The position numbers and the translations under genes are program-made. Positions 33,963 to 41,239 of a stretch of DNA of 64,000 bases are shown in pieces. The notes beneath the pieces were generated by a model. That model saw only the letters and a list, made by a program, of their open reading frames with translations. It was not told where the DNA came from and did not search any database. The DNA comes from Acidobacteriota bacterium (lineage in GTDB: Bacteria; Acidobacteriota; Thermoanaerobaculia; Multivoradales; Multivoraceae): NCBI GenBank assembly GCA_026707545.1, contig JAPOWR010000001.1, forward strand, positions 2,013,778-2,077,777. The letters are read 5' to 3'. Position 1 is the first letter of the stretch. The number at the start of each line of letters is the position of its first letter.

Positions 33963-34667
33963 TTGAACCCGTCCGACGATCCGGTCTTCTCGACGCGCGA
34001 GGGCAGCGTCACCGAGATCGTGTTGAACCGGCCCGCCCGCCGCAATGCGGTGACCGGGCCACTGGCGGAGCACCTCCACGAGGAGATCGTCGCCGCGACC
34101 GAGGACGACGAGGTCGCCGTCCTGCTCCTGCGCGGCGCCGGCGGTGCGTTCTGCTCCGGCCTCGACCTCGGGGAGTTCCGGGCCGACCCGCCGCCGGACT
34201 GGATGCCGGACTTCAGCGATCTCTGGCTCGACGTCCACGCGGCACTCTACGACTGCCCGAAGCCGATCGTCGCGGCGCTCGAACGGTTCGCGATCAACGC
34301 CGGCTCGGCGCTGGCGCTGGCCGCAGACCTCCTGGTCGCCGGCGAGCAGGCCTTCCTGCACGTCGGCGAGATCCAGATGGGCATGGCGGCGCCGATGAAC
34401 ATGGCGTGGCTGCGCCTCCGCCATCCGGAGACCGTGGCGGCCCGGCTGGCGATCGTCGGCCGGCGCTACACAGGCCCCGAACTCGTCCGGATGGGCGTCG
34501 CCGCCGAGGTCGTCGACGACGACGCCGTGCTCGACCGGTCGCGGGAACTTTCTCAGACCATTGCCGGTTATCCCGCACATGGCATCCGCGCGATCAAGCA
34601 GACGATCCTCCGCGGCCGGCCTGCTACGTCCGGCCGGGAGTGGTTCGAGTCGGTCCGCGGGGGCTGA
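33963..34667 (+). CDS. Enoyl-CoA hydratase/isomerase family protein
   Basis: The product has 234 residues and a crotonase fold. The oxyanion-hole segments are GAFCSGLDLGEF and FAINAGSALALAADLLVA. The family usually has catalytic Glu residues after the second segment; the region FLHVGEIQMGMAAP holds one Glu, so hydratase activity is plausible but not assured. Length is slightly below the usual 255-265 residues. The TTG at 33963 lies one base after the SDR stop, which suggests coupling. It would hydrate, isomerise or cleave an acyl-CoA. A fused indolepyruvate oxidoreductase gene follows 79 bases downstream, suggesting amino-acid or aromatic-acid breakdown. Confidence 0.88.
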   Translation: MNPSDDPVFSTREGSVTEIVLNRPARRNAVTGPLAEHLHEEIVAATEDDEVAVLLLRGAGGAFCSGLDLGEFRADPPPDWMPDFSDLWLDVHAALYDCPKPIVAALERFAINAGSALALAADLLVAGEQAFLHVGEIQMGMAAPMNMAWLRLRHPETVAARLAIVGRRYTGPELVRMGVAAEVVDDDAVLDRSRELSQTIAGYPAHGIRAIKQTILRGRPATSGREWFESVRGG

Positions 34668-34732
34668 GCGTTCCGGGGCCCTACGGGCACGACACGGCAA
34701 TCCGACGCCGGACAGTCCCCATCCCGGCGCGA

Positions 34733-34738
34733 TAGACT
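34733..34738 (+). promoter_or_regulatory. Leaderless-type -10 box (TAGACT) for the indolepyruvate oxidoreductase
   Basis: TAGACT ends 8 bases before the ATG at 34747 and no ribosome site is present. CGGACA (34709-34714), 18 bases upstream, is a partial -35 match. Confidence 0.55.
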
Positions 34739-34746
34739 CGCGGGCA

Positions 34747-37700
34747 ATGACGGCCTTCTCATTAGACGACAAGTACACGCTCTCTGAAGGCCGCGTCGCA
34801 ATCACCGGTATCCAGGCCCTCGTCCGGCTACCGATGGACCAGCACCGCCGCGACCGGGAAGCCGGTCTGCGGGTTGGCGCCTTCATCAGCGGCTATCCCG
34901 GATCGCCGCTGGGCGAATACGACAAGCAGCTTCAGCGAGCGCATAGGCTGCTGGCGGAACACGACGTGGTCTGCCAGCCGGCCATCAACGAGGAGACGGC
35001 GGCGACGGCGATCTACGGCGCCCAGCTCCTCGAACGTTTTCCCCACGAACGCTTCGACGGCGTGGTCGGCATCTGGTACGGCAAGACGCCGGGCGTCGAC
35101 CGCACCGGCGACGCGTTCCGCCACGGCAACTTCATCGGCACCGGCAAGTACGGCGGCGCCCTGGTGCTGGCCGGCGACGACACCGCCTGCAAGAGCTCGA
35201 CGATCCCGGGCGACAGCACGATCAGCCTGTTCGACCTCTCGATCCCGGTGCTCTACCCGGGCGATCCGGCGGAGGTGCTGGAATTCGGCCTGCACGGGAT
35301 CGCGCTGTCCCGGTACGCCGGCCTATGGACGGCTCTGAAGATCGTGACGAACGTCGCCGACGGCGGTGCGGTGATCGACCTGCCGCGGACCGCACCGCCG
35401 GTCCTGCCCGAGCTCGACATCGGCGGTCGCCGGTTCGAGAAGCAGCTCGACATGCGGCTGCTGCCGCCCTACTCGATCGAGCTTGAGCGGCAGATCTTCT
35501 CCGAGCGCACGGCGGCCGCGCTCGCCTACGTTCATGCCAACGGTCTCGACAGCATCCGCTGCGCGAGTGCCGGCGACCGCCTCGGTCTGGTCGCGGCCGG
35601 CAAGCCCTACCGTGATCTTCGACTGGCCCTCCAGCTTCTCGGGCTGGACGAGGCCGCGCTCGACCGCTTCGGCATCCGCGTACTCAAGCTCGGCTGCATC
35701 GCACCGATCGAACCGCGGCGTCTGCGCGAGTTCGCGGAAGGTCTCGAGGAGATCATCGTCGTCGAGGACAAGCGCGGCTTCATCGAGACGCAGATCCGGC
35801 AGGTCCTGTACAACCTGCCCGACCGCCCGCTGGTTGCCGGCAAGGAGACGCCCCGCGGCGAAACGCTCTTCCCGATGCACGGGGAACTCGAAGGCCACGA
35901 CATGGCCCGGATCCTCGGCGGCTATCTCGAACAGCGGCTGCCCGGCGCCGTCCCGGCCGCGAACCTGGCGGTTCTGCGGGCGGGCGCGGAGTCCGCCGAA
36001 CTGGCCGCGAACCTGCCGGCCGCGCTGCCGCGAACGCCCTACTTCTGCAGCGGCTGCCCCCACAACACGTCGACCCAGCTTCCCGAGGGGTCGGACATCG
36101 CCGGCGGCGGCATCGGCTGCCACGCGATGGCGATGTGGATGGACCGTGGCGTCAGTTGGCTGCCGCAGATGGGTGGCGAGGGCGCCTGCTGGATCGGTCT
36201 CGCGCCGTTCACGGAGCAGGAGCACGTGTTCCAGAACGTCGGCGACGGCACCTACGCGCATTCCGCCAGCAAGGCGATCGAGGCTTGCATCGCCGCCGAC
36301 CTCCACATGACCTTCCGCATCCTCTACAACTCCGCCGTTGCCATGACTGGTGGTCAGGACGCGGTCGGGCTGCTCAGTTCGATGGGCGTCGCGAAGCAGC
36401 TTCAGCTCCAGGGCATGAAGCGGGTCGTGCTGGTCACCGAGGACCTGGAACGGTTCCCGCACCGGGACGACAACGGGGTCGAGATCCGGCACCGCAGGGA
36501 CTACGACCAGGTGCTCAAGGAGTTGCGAGCCATCAAGGGCCCGACGGCCGTCGTCTACGACCAGCAGTGCGCGGCCGAGAAGAGGCGCGAGCGCAAGCGC
36601 GGCATCCAGGAAACGCCCAGCCAGCGCGTCTACATCAATCCCGCCGTCTGCGAGGGTTGCGGCGACTGCGCGGCGAAATCGAACTGCCTGTCCGTCGCGC
36701 CGCTCGAAACCGAGTACGGCCGCAAGACCCAGATCCACCAGTCATCCTGCAACTTCGACTACTCGTGCATCGAAGGGGACTGCCCCGCCTTCATGACGAT
36801 CGACCTGGGCGAGGGCACGAAACCCGTCCGTCGCGCGGCGGCCGCGCCGCTTGGCGAAGACGAGGTGCCGGAGCCGAACCGTCAGTTGCCGGACGACGCC
36901 ACGTTCCGGGCGCTGCTCGTGGGCATCGGCGGCACCGGCGTCGTGACGGTCGACGCGATCCTGGTCACGGCGGCGCTGCTCGAGGGGCGCTACGCGATCC
37001 ATCTCGATCAGACCGGCCTCGCCCAAAAAGGCGGTGCGGTGGTTTCGAACCTGTTGCTCAGCCGCGAGCCGATCGCCCGCGCCAACAAGCTGGGCAACGG
37101 CGAGGCCGATCTGGCGCTCTCCTTCGACCTGCTCGCGACGATCGCACCCGACAACCTGAAGCGATTCTCCAGGGAGACGACCGCCGTGGTCGCGAACACC
37201 GCCGGCATCAGTCCGGCCGCCGTGATCACCGACAGCGCCGCGCGGATGCCCCCCCTCGATGAGCTGCGGAAGCGGCTGGCCCTGTTCACCGACGCCGACC
37301 GGAGCTACTTCGGCGATGCTGAGGCAGCCACTGAGCGCCTGCTCGGCAACAGCGTCACGGGCAACATCTTTCTGGTCGGCGCCGCCTACCAGCAGGGCCT
37401 GCTGCCGCTGCAGGCGCCGTTCATCGAGCAGGCGCTGCGCGCCAACGGCGTCGCCGTCGAGGACAACATCCAGGCCTTCCGCTACGGTCGCCTGTCCGTC
37501 GCCGACCCGGAGCGGTTCCGGCGCGCCGCGGGGCTGCAGGGCCCTGAACCGCAGACTGCAGCCAGCGCTCTGGAAACCGCGAAGGCGCGGATCGAGCGGT
37601 GGGCGCCGAAGTTCGGGCCGGAACTCGAACGCCTTCTGACCGCGGCGCCGCGAGGAGGCGAACTCGATCGTCTCCTGCCTGGGCGGGTCGCCGACCTGTT

Positions 37701-38304
37701 GCTCTACGGGGGCACCGTGATCGCCGAGCGCTATCTGGCCTTCGTCGCCGAGGTCGCCAGGGCCGAGGAGTCCAGGCTGCCGGCGCACGCGGGAGTCCGC
37801 GAAGCGGCGGCGCGCTACGGCTTCAAGCTGCTCGCGGTCAAGGACGAATACGAAGTCGCCCGCCTGTGGCTCCAGGATCCGACCTGGGACCAGGTAGCCC
37901 GCGACTACGACGGCTCCGTCAGCCGCCGCGTTCTGCTCCACCCGCCGACGCTGCGACGGCTCGGCTGGAAGCGGAAGATCCGTCTCGGCGCGTGGTCGCG
38001 GTCGATGTTCCGCATGCTGTACGCGGCCCGAGGGCTGCGCGGCACCGCCCTGGACATCTTCGGGGCGACCCGCCACCGCCGGCTGGAGCGAGGGCTGTTC
38101 GACTGGTACCGGGAGTTCCTGCAGCGGGCGATCGACCAGCTCGACGCCGAGTCGGCTCCGCTGGTCGTCGAGGCCGCGGAACTCCCCGATTCGATCCGCG
38201 GCTACGAGGACGTCAAGGAACGCACGATCGCCACGGCGAAGACGCGTGCGGCTCAGCTTCTCCGGCAACTCGACGAACGGCCCGCCGGTTCCAGAGTCGC
38301 CTGA
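34747..38304 (+). CDS. Indolepyruvate ferredoxin oxidoreductase, fused alpha-gamma form
   Basis: The 1185-residue enzyme oxidatively decarboxylates aryl- or branched-chain 2-oxoacids to acyl-CoA with thiamine diphosphate. The N-terminal third is the pyrimidine-binding domain (VGAFISGYPGSPLGEYD). The diphosphate-binding region is near residue 476 (MGGEGACWIG). A ferredoxin-like stretch has C635, C638, C641 and C646 plus later Cys in CNFDYSC and GDCPAF. The gamma subunit begins near residue 725 (VGIGGTGVVTVDAI). Archaeal enzymes use two separate subunits; this long single chain is the form known in several aerobic bacteria. The ATG at 34747 starts the homology and has a TAGACT box 8 bases upstream. 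The upstream open frame to 34561 overlaps the hydratase gene. A thioredoxin-like gene follows 23 bases later. Confidence 0.93.
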   Translation: MTAFSLDDKYTLSEGRVAITGIQALVRLPMDQHRRDREAGLRVGAFISGYPGSPLGEYDKQLQRAHRLLAEHDVVCQPAINEETAATAIYGAQLLERFPHERFDGVVGIWYGKTPGVDRTGDAFRHGNFIGTGKYGGALVLAGDDTACKSSTIPGDSTISLFDLSIPVLYPGDPAEVLEFGLHGIALSRYAGLWTALKIVTNVADGGAVIDLPRTAPPVLPELDIGGRRFEKQLDMRLLPPYSIELERQIFSERTAAALAYVHANGLDSIRCASAGDRLGLVAAGKPYRDLRLALQLLGLDEAALDRFGIRVLKLGCIAPIEPRRLREFAEGLEEIIVVEDKRGFIETQIRQVLYNLPDRPLVAGKETPRGETLFPMHGELEGHDMARILGGYLEQRLPGAVPAANLAVLRAGAESAELAANLPAALPRTPYFCSGCPHNTSTQLPEGSDIAGGGIGCHAMAMWMDRGVSWLPQMGGEGACWIGLAPFTEQEHVFQNVGDGTYAHSASKAIEACIAADLHMTFRILYNSAVAMTGGQDAVGLLSSMGVAKQLQLQGMKRVVLVTEDLERFPHRDDNGVEIRHRRDYDQVLKELRAIKGPTAVVYDQQCAAEKRRERKRGIQETPSQRVYINPAVCEGCGDCAAKSNCLSVAPLETEYGRKTQIHQSSCNFDYSCIEGDCPAFMTIDLGEGTKPVRRAAAAPLGEDEVPEPNRQLPDDATFRALLVGIGGTGVVTVDAILVTAALLEGRYAIHLDQTGLAQKGGAVVSNLLLSREPIARANKLGNGEADLALSFDLLATIAPDNLKRFSRETTAVVANTAGISPAAVITDSAARMPPLDELRKRLALFTDADRSYFGDAEAATERLLGNSVTGNIFLVGAAYQQGLLPLQAPFIEQALRANGVAVEDNIQAFRYGRLSVADPERFRRAAGLQGPEPQTAASALETAKARIERWAPKFGPELERLLTAAPRGGELDRLLPGRVADLLLYGGTVIAERYLAFVAEVARAEESRLPAHAGVREAAARYGFKLLAVKDEYEVARLWLQDPTWDQVARDYDGSVSRRVLLHPPTLRRLGWKRKIRLGAWSRSMFRMLYAARGLRGTALDIFGATRHRRLERGLFDWYREFLQRAIDQLDAESAPLVVEAAELPDSIRGYEDVKERTIATAKTRAAQLLRQLDERPAGSRVA

Positions 38305-38313
38305 CCACTAGGT

Positions 38314-38319
38314 TAGGAT
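38314..38319 (+). promoter_or_regulatory. Leaderless-type -10 box (TAGGAT) for the thioredoxin-like gene
   Basis: TAGGAT ends 8 bases before the GTG at 38328. An overlapping TAGGTT begins at 38309. The AGGA in the hexamer could also serve as a weak ribosome site at 9-base spacing, so this case is ambiguous. Confidence 0.35.
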
Positions 38320-38327
38320 CCCGCGCC

Positions 38328-39143
38328 GTGACGAGCCGCCGGACGATCGCGTTCCTCTGCGCCCTGCTTGCGCTGGCCGTTGCCGCCCCGTTGGCGGCGC
38401 AGCCGACCGCCCACCCGGTGCTGAGCGCCTTCCTACCGATCGACGACTACATCCTGGAGATCGACGGCCAGACCGACTCCGCCGCCAGGCTCTACCTGTC
38501 CCAGCGGGCCGCGGCGATGCTGATCCTCAGCGACTCCCTGGGCGAACCCGTCCTGCTGTGGGCCCGCACCATGGTCGTGGATCGCCTGCCGGCGACCGAC
38601 CTCCTGGCCGCCAGCGCCGGCTACGACGTGGTCGCCGAGACGGCCAAGTCGTACGTCGGCGAGGCCAAGGCCGACCAGACGGGGATCTCCCTGGCTATCG
38701 GGGATCGGGCCGTTCGCGTCCTTCCCCGGCCGCCCCTGGTCGGCGACCGCACCCTGGGCGAACTGCTGGAACACTCCCCCGGCTACCGCGCCGGCATGGA
38801 CGCCTTCGCACCGAACGCCGCGGCAATGGCCGCGCTTCGCCAGGCCGAACCGGCGCGCGTGCGCGTCTACTTCGGCTCCTGGTGCGGCGTCTGCAAGCAG
38901 GTACTGCCCAACCTGCTCGAGGTCGAAGCCGGTCTCGAAGGCTCCAACCTCACCTTCGAGTACTACGGACTCGCCTCACCCCCGGCCGGCTGGGAGGACC
39001 CGGAAGTCAAGGGCAACGAAGTGAAGGGCCTGCCGACGGCGATCATCTACCGCGGCGGCCGCGAAGTGGGCCGGTTCGGCGGCGCGACCGACTTCGCCCA
39101 GCCCGCGCGGGTGCTGCAAATCCTGCTCGCCGGCCCGCAGTAG
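38328..39143 (+). CDS. Secreted thioredoxin-like protein
   Basis: The product has 271 residues with a signal peptide ending in APLAAQ. Residues of about 30-160 carry no recognised domain. The C-terminal 110 residues are a thioredoxin fold with YFGSWCGVCKQVLPN, the redox Cys being C186 and C189, and a cis-Pro in VKGLPTAIIY. It probably acts on thiols in the periplasm. It starts 23 bases after the indolepyruvate oxidoreductase gene, so it may share its mRNA, although an own promoter is possible. The frame is open back to 37599, but that part lies in another frame inside the oxidoreductase gene and lacks a signal peptide. Confidence 0.87.
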   Translation: MTSRRTIAFLCALLALAVAAPLAAQPTAHPVLSAFLPIDDYILEIDGQTDSAARLYLSQRAAAMLILSDSLGEPVLLWARTMVVDRLPATDLLAASAGYDVVAETAKSYVGEAKADQTGISLAIGDRAVRVLPRPPLVGDRTLGELLEHSPGYRAGMDAFAPNAAAMAALRQAEPARVRVYFGSWCGVCKQVLPNLLEVEAGLEGSNLTFEYYGLASPPAGWEDPEVKGNEVKGLPTAIIYRGGREVGRFGGATDFAQPARVLQILLAGPQ

Positions 39144-39170
39144 CCTAAACGACGCCCGCGACTCCGCGCG

Positions 39171-40310
39171 TCAGCGCACCCCGATCCGTAAGGGCGTCAC
39201 CTCGCGAAAGCAGATGATCGCGTCGTACGAATCGGCCCAGTAGAGCAGGCTTCGCTCCGTCGGTGACCGTTCGCCTGCCGGCACTCGGTGCAGTTCCGGC
39301 CGCACCGGCCGGAGATCAAAGACGGTCGCCGCATACATCCCAACCGAGGCCAGTAGTTCGAGGGCCGGATCGTTCCCCGTTTCGTCGGCATCCACGGTGG
39401 CCAGTCCGGCTCGAAGCCGGCCGCCGGCAGCAAAGGCGGCCACATGGAACGACGACAGCCCACGAGCAGCGGCCATCTCCGCGATGAAGTTACCGAGCGT
39501 CGACACGCCGCGGCGGTCGATGCCCCGGTGCAGGTGATTCCGGCCCAGCCGGGCCAGCACCCTGGCGCTCGTGTCTGCCGCATGTGTCCTGTAGTGACTC
39601 ACGAACAGTTCCTTCATTGCCTCTTCGCGGCGAGCGGAGGCCCTGAGTCTGTTGCCGTCGAGGCGATCGGCCTCCACTGCGAACGTGTGAGCCAGGTTCA
39701 CGTACGAATGCAGCTCCTCCGCCAGTAGCGGCTGAACTGACGCCGCTTTTCCCAGTGACTCTGCCAGCGCCGGCGCCAGACTCCGCCGGTAGCCGCCCGC
39801 CGTCGCCTCGACCATGGCCTGGAGGTGCGGGTTCTCGGGATGCTCAACGGCCAGCGCCCGCACAACGAGGTGCGGCGACAGCACTTCCAGATCGGTTCCC
39901 CAGAGCACCGGCTCCGCGCCCTTCTCCTTGAGACCCGTCACCAGTTCGACCTCTGGCACTGTCCACAACCCGAAGAAAGGCGGCACAGATTCGCCCCCGG
40001 CCGGGAACTCGACCCGACGCGCCATCCAGGGACTCATCTCCGCCGCCACGTGGCGGTAGCCCGATGCCCACAGGTCGGGCCATAACTCCCGCAACAGTTC
40101 CGGAATCTCATTCGAGAAGTGGACTTCGCCCAGCAGGAAGAACGCCGCCTGGCGCGCTTCGTCGAGGAGAAAGCCCATGCCGTCTCCCGAGAGGTCGTAC
40201 TGGCTCTCGCGAAGGAGATCGACGGCCGAGGGAATCTCTTGGGACGTCACGGACGTTGGCACAACCAGTACCGCCACTACACACACTGCCATCGCGAAGC
40301 GCCCGGCCAT
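39171..40310 (-). CDS. Secreted GExH-motif protein (Tiki/ChaN/EreA-like)
   Basis: The product has 379 residues with a signal peptide ending in TSVTSQ. The segment FLLGEVHFSNEIPELLRELWPDL carries a Gly-Glu-x-His motif followed by a helix, and later HVAAEMSPW and GRNHLHRGIDRRG contribute further His and Glu residues. This arrangement resembles the Tiki/TraB, ChaN and erythromycin-esterase superfamily, whose members are putative metal-dependent hydrolases or haem-binding proteins. Overall similarity is weak, so the assignment is tentative. A TAGCGT hexamer 6 bases before the ATG suggests a leaderless transcript. It is divergent from the SUMF1-domain lipoprotein gene with a 59-base gap. Confidence 0.7.
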   Translation of the reverse strand: MAGRFAMAVCVVAVLVVPTSVTSQEIPSAVDLLRESQYDLSGDGMGFLLDEARQAAFFLLGEVHFSNEIPELLRELWPDLWASGYRHVAAEMSPWMARRVEFPAGGESVPPFFGLWTVPEVELVTGLKEKGAEPVLWGTDLEVLSPHLVVRALAVEHPENPHLQAMVEATAGGYRRSLAPALAESLGKAASVQPLLAEELHSYVNLAHTFAVEADRLDGNRLRASARREEAMKELFVSHYRTHAADTSARVLARLGRNHLHRGIDRRGVSTLGNFIAEMAAARGLSSFHVAAFAAGGRLRAGLATVDADETGNDPALELLASVGMYAATVFDLRPVRPELHRVPAGERSPTERSLLYWADSYDAIICFREVTPLRIGVR

Positions 40311-40316
40311 TCCGGG

Positions 40317-40322
40317 ACGCTA
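40317..40322 (-). promoter_or_regulatory. Leaderless-type -10 box (TAGCGT)
   Basis: On the minus strand TAGCGT ends 6 bases before the ATG at 40310. No ribosome site precedes this gene. Confidence 0.5.
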
Positions 40323-40369
40323 GCAGCACGGCCTGCGAACGCCGGTCACGCTGAGAAAGGACAGCGCTC

Positions 40370-41209
40370 ATGAACACGGTTCACCGGCAATCGACGATCT
40401 TCCTGTTCCTGGCGTTTCTGCTGGTCCAATGCAGCGCGGTGACGCTGGCGCCACCCGGCGAGGTCTTCTCGGACCTGCTCAGTTCCGGGGAGCCCGGTCC
40501 CGAGATGGTGGTCCTGCCCGCAGGAGAGTTCCTGATGGGCTGCTTCGGCACTCCCATGCTGCCGGACGCGGAGTGCCACGGCCGCGAGGAACCGCTGCGC
40601 AGAGTGAAGATCCCGCGCCCGTTCGCCGTATCGAAACACGAAGTGACGTTCGAGGACTACGACCGCTTCACCGGCGCGATGGAGCGGGCCGATGATGACG
40701 GATGGGGCCGCGGTCGCCGTCCGGCGATCAACGTATCGTGGCCGGAGGCCCAGGCCTACGTGGACTGGCTGTCCCGCGAGACCGGCAAGACCTACCGTCT
40801 GTTGAGCGAGACGGAGTGGGAGTACGCAGCCCGCGCGGGCTCCTCGGCGAGGCTGGATTGGGGCGATAACCAAGCGAACTGTGGGAACTGTGGCAGCCGC
40901 TGGGATGGGGAACAAACCGCACCGGTGGGCTCCTTCCCGGCCAATCCCTGGGGCCTTCATGACATGCTGGGCAACGTACAGGAATGGGTGCAGGACTGCT
41001 GGAACCCCAACTTTGCCGGCGCGCCGCCCGACAGTGCGGCGTGGGTCGAAGGAGACTGCGAACGACGTGTCATGCGCGGCGGAAGCTGGCTGGATGGCGC
41101 AAGCTCGCGAGCAGGGGATCCAAGAAGGACCCCGGTTCGAAACCGTTGGCCCGCGTCGTCGGGGGTGCAGATCATCGGGTTCCGCGTCGCCCGAACGCTC
41201 GGCCGCTGA
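40370..41209 (+). CDS. SUMF1/FGE-domain lipoprotein without the FGE cysteines
   Basis: The product has 279 residues. Residues 1-21 form a lipoprotein signal ending LLVQC, so it should be membrane-anchored outside the cytoplasm. The rest is a formylglycine-generating-enzyme-like domain: MVVLPAGEFLMG at the start, KHEVTFEDYDRF, LLSETEWEYAARAG, WGLHDMLGNVQEWVQDC and the closing RVMRGGSWLDGASS...GFRVAR. In true formylglycine-generating enzymes the segment after GGSW carries the copper-binding Cys pair; here it reads LDGASSRAGDPRRTPVRNRW with no Cys. Sulfatase activation is therefore unlikely, and it belongs with the PvdO/EgtB-type or binding members of the family. No sulfatase gene is nearby. GAAAGGA before the ATG is the ribosome site. 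Confidence 0.88.
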   Translation: MNTVHRQSTIFLFLAFLLVQCSAVTLAPPGEVFSDLLSSGEPGPEMVVLPAGEFLMGCFGTPMLPDAECHGREEPLRRVKIPRPFAVSKHEVTFEDYDRFTGAMERADDDGWGRGRRPAINVSWPEAQAYVDWLSRETGKTYRLLSETEWEYAARAGSSARLDWGDNQANCGNCGSRWDGEQTAPVGSFPANPWGLHDMLGNVQEWVQDCWNPNFAGAPPDSAAWVEGDCERRVMRGGSWLDGASSRAGDPRRTPVRNRWPASSGVQIIGFRVARTLGR

Positions 41210-41239
41210 GAGTCCGCGCCTCCCGCACGGGATCACGGA

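Noticed and set aside
40370-41209. A sulfatase-activating formylglycine-generating enzyme
   Set aside because: The Cys pair is missing and no sulfatase gene is in the window.
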